7,362 bases of DNA, from the NCBI GenBank assembly GCA_003662205.1, contig QMXQ01000074.1, forward strand, positions 1 to 7,362, given 5' to 3'. The notes under the pieces were generated by a model. That model worked only from the letters and a program-made list of their open reading frames with translations, was not told the DNA's origin and made no database searches. The stretch comes from Candidatus Bathyarchaeota archaeon. Lineage in GTDB: Archaea; Thermoproteota; Bathyarchaeia; TCS64. Shown here in pieces: positions 5,488-7,362 of the stretch. The first letter of the stretch is position 1; each line of letters opens with the position of its first letter. Both the position numbers and the translations under genes were made by a program.

Positions 5488-5730
5488 TTATCCTCCGGCT
5501 ATGGGAGGGAAGATTGCGACTCTATCGCCTTCTTGGAGGGTGTACCTGTCACTTCGAGCTCTTCCGTTGACGATGACTATCTTCACCTCTCTTCTGCTTA
5601 TATTCAGCTTTCTGAGTACCTGCCGTATCGTAGAGCCTTGTCTCATGTTCAGCTTCAGGGGCTGACCTATCTTCAGCTGAGGCGTGTATCGCCTCAGGGA
5701 ACCGTACAACCTCACCTCCACCTTCACCAC
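5488..5730 (-). CDS. MoaD/ThiS-like sulfur carrier (C-terminal AGG)
   Basis: An 80-residue beta-grasp protein: VKVEVRLYGSLRRYTP at the start, a helix STIRQVLRKLNI (33-44), VKIVIVNGRARS (49-60), and the closing LQEGDRVAIFPPIAGG. The Gly-Gly terminus and the GDRV-x-IFPP segment are hallmarks of MoaD/ThiS/SAMP proteins, which are activated at the terminal Gly by a MoeB-type enzyme and donate sulfur as thiocarboxylate. Start taken as GTG 5730 (GTG 5727 also possible), 7 bases after the stop of the upstream MoaD-like gene; a GGGGGGA run about 11 bases before it may serve as ribosome binding site. A longer frame to 5814 only re-reads the neighbour's coding DNA. The position behind an AOR-family gene suggests a role in tungstopterin biosynthesis for that enzyme; a protein-modifier role is an alternative. 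Confidence 0.82.
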   Translation of the reverse strand: MVKVEVRLYGSLRRYTPQLKIGQPLKLNMRQGSTIRQVLRKLNISRREVKIVIVNGRARSDRYTLQEGDRVAIFPPIAGG

Positions 5731-5737
5731 GGCTTCT

Positions 5738-6016
5738 CTATCCCCCCTTCCTAACGAAGTACCACCTGTAGAGCAGCTGCATGTCGTCTGGAAACAGCCC
5801 CAGCCTATCCCCATCCTCTACTCGTCGCGTGAGCTTGGAGTACTCGCCGTTCAGGAAGATGTTGCTACCCACCTCAGACATCGGGATTCCAATGCGCCGG
5901 ATGACTGACTCTATCGTGTCGCCGTCCTCGGCTGGAACCTGTATGACCGATTTCCTTCGGGGGTCCTGGTTTTCCGAGAACCGCCTGAGCTTTCCGTAGA
6001 GGTGTACCTCAATCAA
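5738..6016 (-). CDS. MoaD-like beta-grasp protein with extended C-terminal tail ending GG
   Basis: A 92-residue protein. MIEVHLYGKLRRFSE (1-15), DTIESVIRRIGIP (33-45), SNIFLNGEYS (51-60) and VEDGDRLGLFPDDM (66-79) follow the MoaD/ThiS beta-grasp order. Canonical members stop shortly after the 'FPP.aGG' segment; this one continues with an aromatic/basic tail, QLLYRWYFVRKGG, and still ends in Gly-Gly. The start is TTG at 6016, supported by TAGGA (6024-6020) 4 bases upstream and AAAGGAG further up; no ATG is available in frame. It lies 66 bases downstream of the AOR gene and 7 bases before a second MoaD-like gene, so the three probably form an operon. It may be a sulfur carrier or a dedicated partner of the AOR enzyme. 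The family is sure; the meaning of the tail is not. Confidence 0.8.
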   Translation of the reverse strand: MIEVHLYGKLRRFSENQDPRRKSVIQVPAEDGDTIESVIRRIGIPMSEVGSNIFLNGEYSKLTRRVEDGDRLGLFPDDMQLLYRWYFVRKGG

Positions 6017-6045
6017 TGTTTCCTATGGTTTCTCCTTTACAGTTG

Positions 6046-6052
6046 AAAAAAA
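6046..6052 (-). terminator. T-run between AOR and MoaD-like genes
   Basis: Seven consecutive T on the - strand, about 30 bases past the AOR stop. Archaeal RNA polymerase often terminates at such U-tracts without a hairpin. No clear TATA box follows before the TTG at 6016, so partial read-through into the MoaD-like genes, rather than full termination, is likely. Confidence 0.4.
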
Positions 6053-6082
6053 GGGTTGGGGATCTCCTGCCGAATGTTCCTT

Positions 6083-7362
6083 TCACTTCTTCGGGGCGTG
6101 GACCTTGTCGAGCTCCTCGTAGGGGACATCGAAGACGACGTTGTGGGGTGGGAGCTCCTCGTACTTCATGAACTCGGGGAGCCTGTCGTCCGCCTGGTTG
6201 AAGCCGGCGGCGGTGTTGAAGGCCCGCTCCATCTCGATGATCTCCCTGCCTATACTGGCGACATCGTCCATTGTCCAGTCGACACCGAGGACCGCGTTGC
6301 AGCTCTCAACGGTCCCCTCGAAACCCTCGGGCTTGTCGAGGACGGCGAAGGCGATGAAGAGGCAGTAACCCGTGGTGTCGATGAAGGCGGTTGTGTGGAG
6401 GAAGCCCCGGGCCAGCTCCGCCTTGTCGGCGTCGAAGGGGTCGACGCCACCTCCGACGCCCAGGATCTCAGGGGCGATGGTGTAGCCAGAGGTGTGGTCA
6501 GCCCCCATGGGGGAGGTGGCGTAGACGAAGCCGATCCCCTTGATGGCCCGGGGCTCGTAGGCCGGCATGTTCTGCCCTTTTACTCCGGGCACCCGGACCA
6601 CTCCGAAGACTCGGCCCGTGGTCGCGGCGCCACAGCCGAGGATCCGGCCTAGGGGAGTCCCCTTCCCTATCTCGTGCATCAGCTCGATGGCTCGTTCCCC
6701 GTCCCCGAACTCCGCCAGCCCCGCCTCCATCGCCACGGCGATGGTTCCTCCCGCCTCGATGGTGTCGAGGCCGTAGTCGTTGCTGAGCCTAACCAGCTCA
6801 GCGATGATGTCTAGGTCGTCTATGCCGCAGTTGGCGCCGAAGGCCCAGTCGGACTCATACTCTATGCAGGAGACATGCTCGGTACCGTCGGGCTTGGGGT
6901 AGACGTTGGAGCACTGGATGATGCAGCCGGGGTGGCAGGGGTGACCGGTTCTGCCGACGCCGCCCCTCTCCCTGCAGATCTCGTTGATGGCCTCGCCGGA
7001 GGTGGCGGCCGCTCCCTCGAAGCGTCCCTCCCTGAAGTTCCGGGTCGGGTAGGCCCCGGCCTCGTTTATGATGTTCACCAGCACCGCGGTGCCGTAGGTG
7101 TTCAGGGATCCTCCCGGCTTGGTGATGTCGTGGGTCCTCAGGGCCTCCACCAGCTTCGCGCACCCCTTCCTGAAGAGTTCCTTATCGGCGATCTCCACGC
7201 CGGGCGCGCCCCTGTCGTCGACCACGATGAATTTGAGGCCCTTGCTGCCCAGCACGGCGCCCAGCCCGCCTCGGCCCGCGTACCTGCTAGGGCGGCCGTC
7301 GATGGAGTTGAAGCAGACGCCCGCGTTCGTCATCAGCAGCTCCCCGGCCACGCCGATGGCCG
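6083..7362 (-). CDS. Aldehyde:ferredoxin oxidoreductase family tungsten enzyme (N-terminus outside window)
   Basis: About 425 residues of an AOR-family protein, open at the window edge. Full members are about 600-630 residues, so roughly the first 170-200 are missing. Visible landmarks are AGRGGLGAVLGSKGLKFIVV near the start (pterin-binding region), GHPCHPGCIIQC with cysteine codons at 6935-6937, 6923-6925 and 6911-6913 (cluster ligands), EYESDWAFGANCG, MGADHTSGYT, and DTTGYC (second pterin motif with the fourth cluster Cys). Such enzymes bind a tungsten-bis-pterin and a [4Fe-4S] cluster and oxidise aldehydes to acids in the cytoplasm, reducing ferredoxin. The Cys spacing is C-x3-C-x3-C rather than the C-x2-C-x3-C I recall for Pyrococcus AOR, pointing to another subfamily with unassigned substrate. 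The in-frame GTG at 7351 is internal. Two MoaD-like genes follow on the same strand. Confidence 0.92.
   Translation of the reverse strand, partial: AIGVAGELLMTNAGVCFNSIDGRPSRYAGRGGLGAVLGSKGLKFIVVDDRGAPGVEIADKELFRKGCAKLVEALRTHDITKPGGSLNTYGTAVLVNIINEAGAYPTRNFREGRFEGAAATSGEAINEICRERGGVGRTGHPCHPGCIIQCSNVYPKPDGTEHVSCIEYESDWAFGANCGIDDLDIIAELVRLSNDYGLDTIEAGGTIAVAMEAGLAEFGDGERAIELMHEIGKGTPLGRILGCGAATTGRVFGVVRVPGVKGQNMPAYEPRAIKGIGFVYATSPMGADHTSGYTIAPEILGVGGGVDPFDADKAELARGFLHTTAFIDTTGYCLFIAFAVLDKPEGFEGTVESCNAVLGVDWTMDDVASIGREIIEMERAFNTAAGFNQADDRLPEFMKYEELPPHNVVFDVPYEELDKVHAPKK

Noticed and set aside
5444..5665. + strand frame of 73 residues behind a TATA-like element
   Set aside because: It is antisense to the MoaD-like gene for almost all its length and its product resembles no protein; only the possible promoter is kept as a minor finding.
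5738..5814. Upstream extension of the second MoaD-like frame to 5814
   Set aside because: The extra residues overlap the preceding MoaD-like gene in another frame and lack beta-grasp character; GTG 5730 directly precedes the conserved first strand.
6056..6652. Long + strand open frame of 198 residues
   Set aside because: It lies entirely antisense to the AOR gene, whose motifs are unmistakable; long antisense frames are common in high-G+C coding DNA.

Overview
The window looks archaeal. Start codons are a mix of ATG, GTG and TTG. Several genes sit about 25-30 bases behind a BRE/TATA-like element, as leaderless archaeal genes do. Products include a PCNA-type sliding clamp, AbrB/PIN and RHH/PIN toxin-antitoxin genes, a TnpB of the archaeal type, and a tungsten aldehyde:ferredoxin oxidoreductase with MoaD-like partners. 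The high G+C content and this gene set would suit an anaerobic, possibly thermophilic Thermoproteota/Bathyarchaeia-like organism, but the lineage is an inference.

Region 1 (1-2518, + strand) looks like part of an integrated virus or plasmid. It holds a divergent PCNA-like clamp with a long N-terminal extension (5' end outside the window). After a 230-base gap comes a HerA/FtsK-type P-loop ATPase with a C-terminal helix-turn-helix. A replication clamp beside a packaging- or partition-type ATPase suggests replication and DNA movement of a mobile element. Region 2 (2519-2928) has no convincing gene, only a short protein-like open frame and an imperfect inverted repeat.

Region 3 (2890-4090, + strand) carries two toxin-antitoxin loci. 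The first is an intact AbrB-VapB/PIN-VapC pair with a GTGA overlap and a perfect palindrome over its TATA box. The second is an RHH-type antitoxin followed by a PIN toxin that is cut off after about 16 codons.

Region 4 (about 4088-5403, - strand) is a TnpB-only IS605/IS1341-type element, with a hairpin at each end, inserted in that second toxin gene. Its TnpB has all RuvC and zinc-finger residues. Its frame has no stop before the element tip, so 23 residues are encoded by antisense vapC/vapB DNA. The predicted omega-RNA guide would be antisense vapC sequence. The rest of vapC is not recognisable beyond the other end of the element.

Region 5 (5488-7362, - strand) is a probable operon: an AOR-family tungsten enzyme (N-terminus outside the window) followed by two small MoaD/ThiS-like beta-grasp proteins, both ending in Gly-Gly. 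These would supply sulfur for, or otherwise serve, the tungstopterin cofactor. A run of seven T lies between the AOR gene and the first MoaD gene and may reduce read-through.
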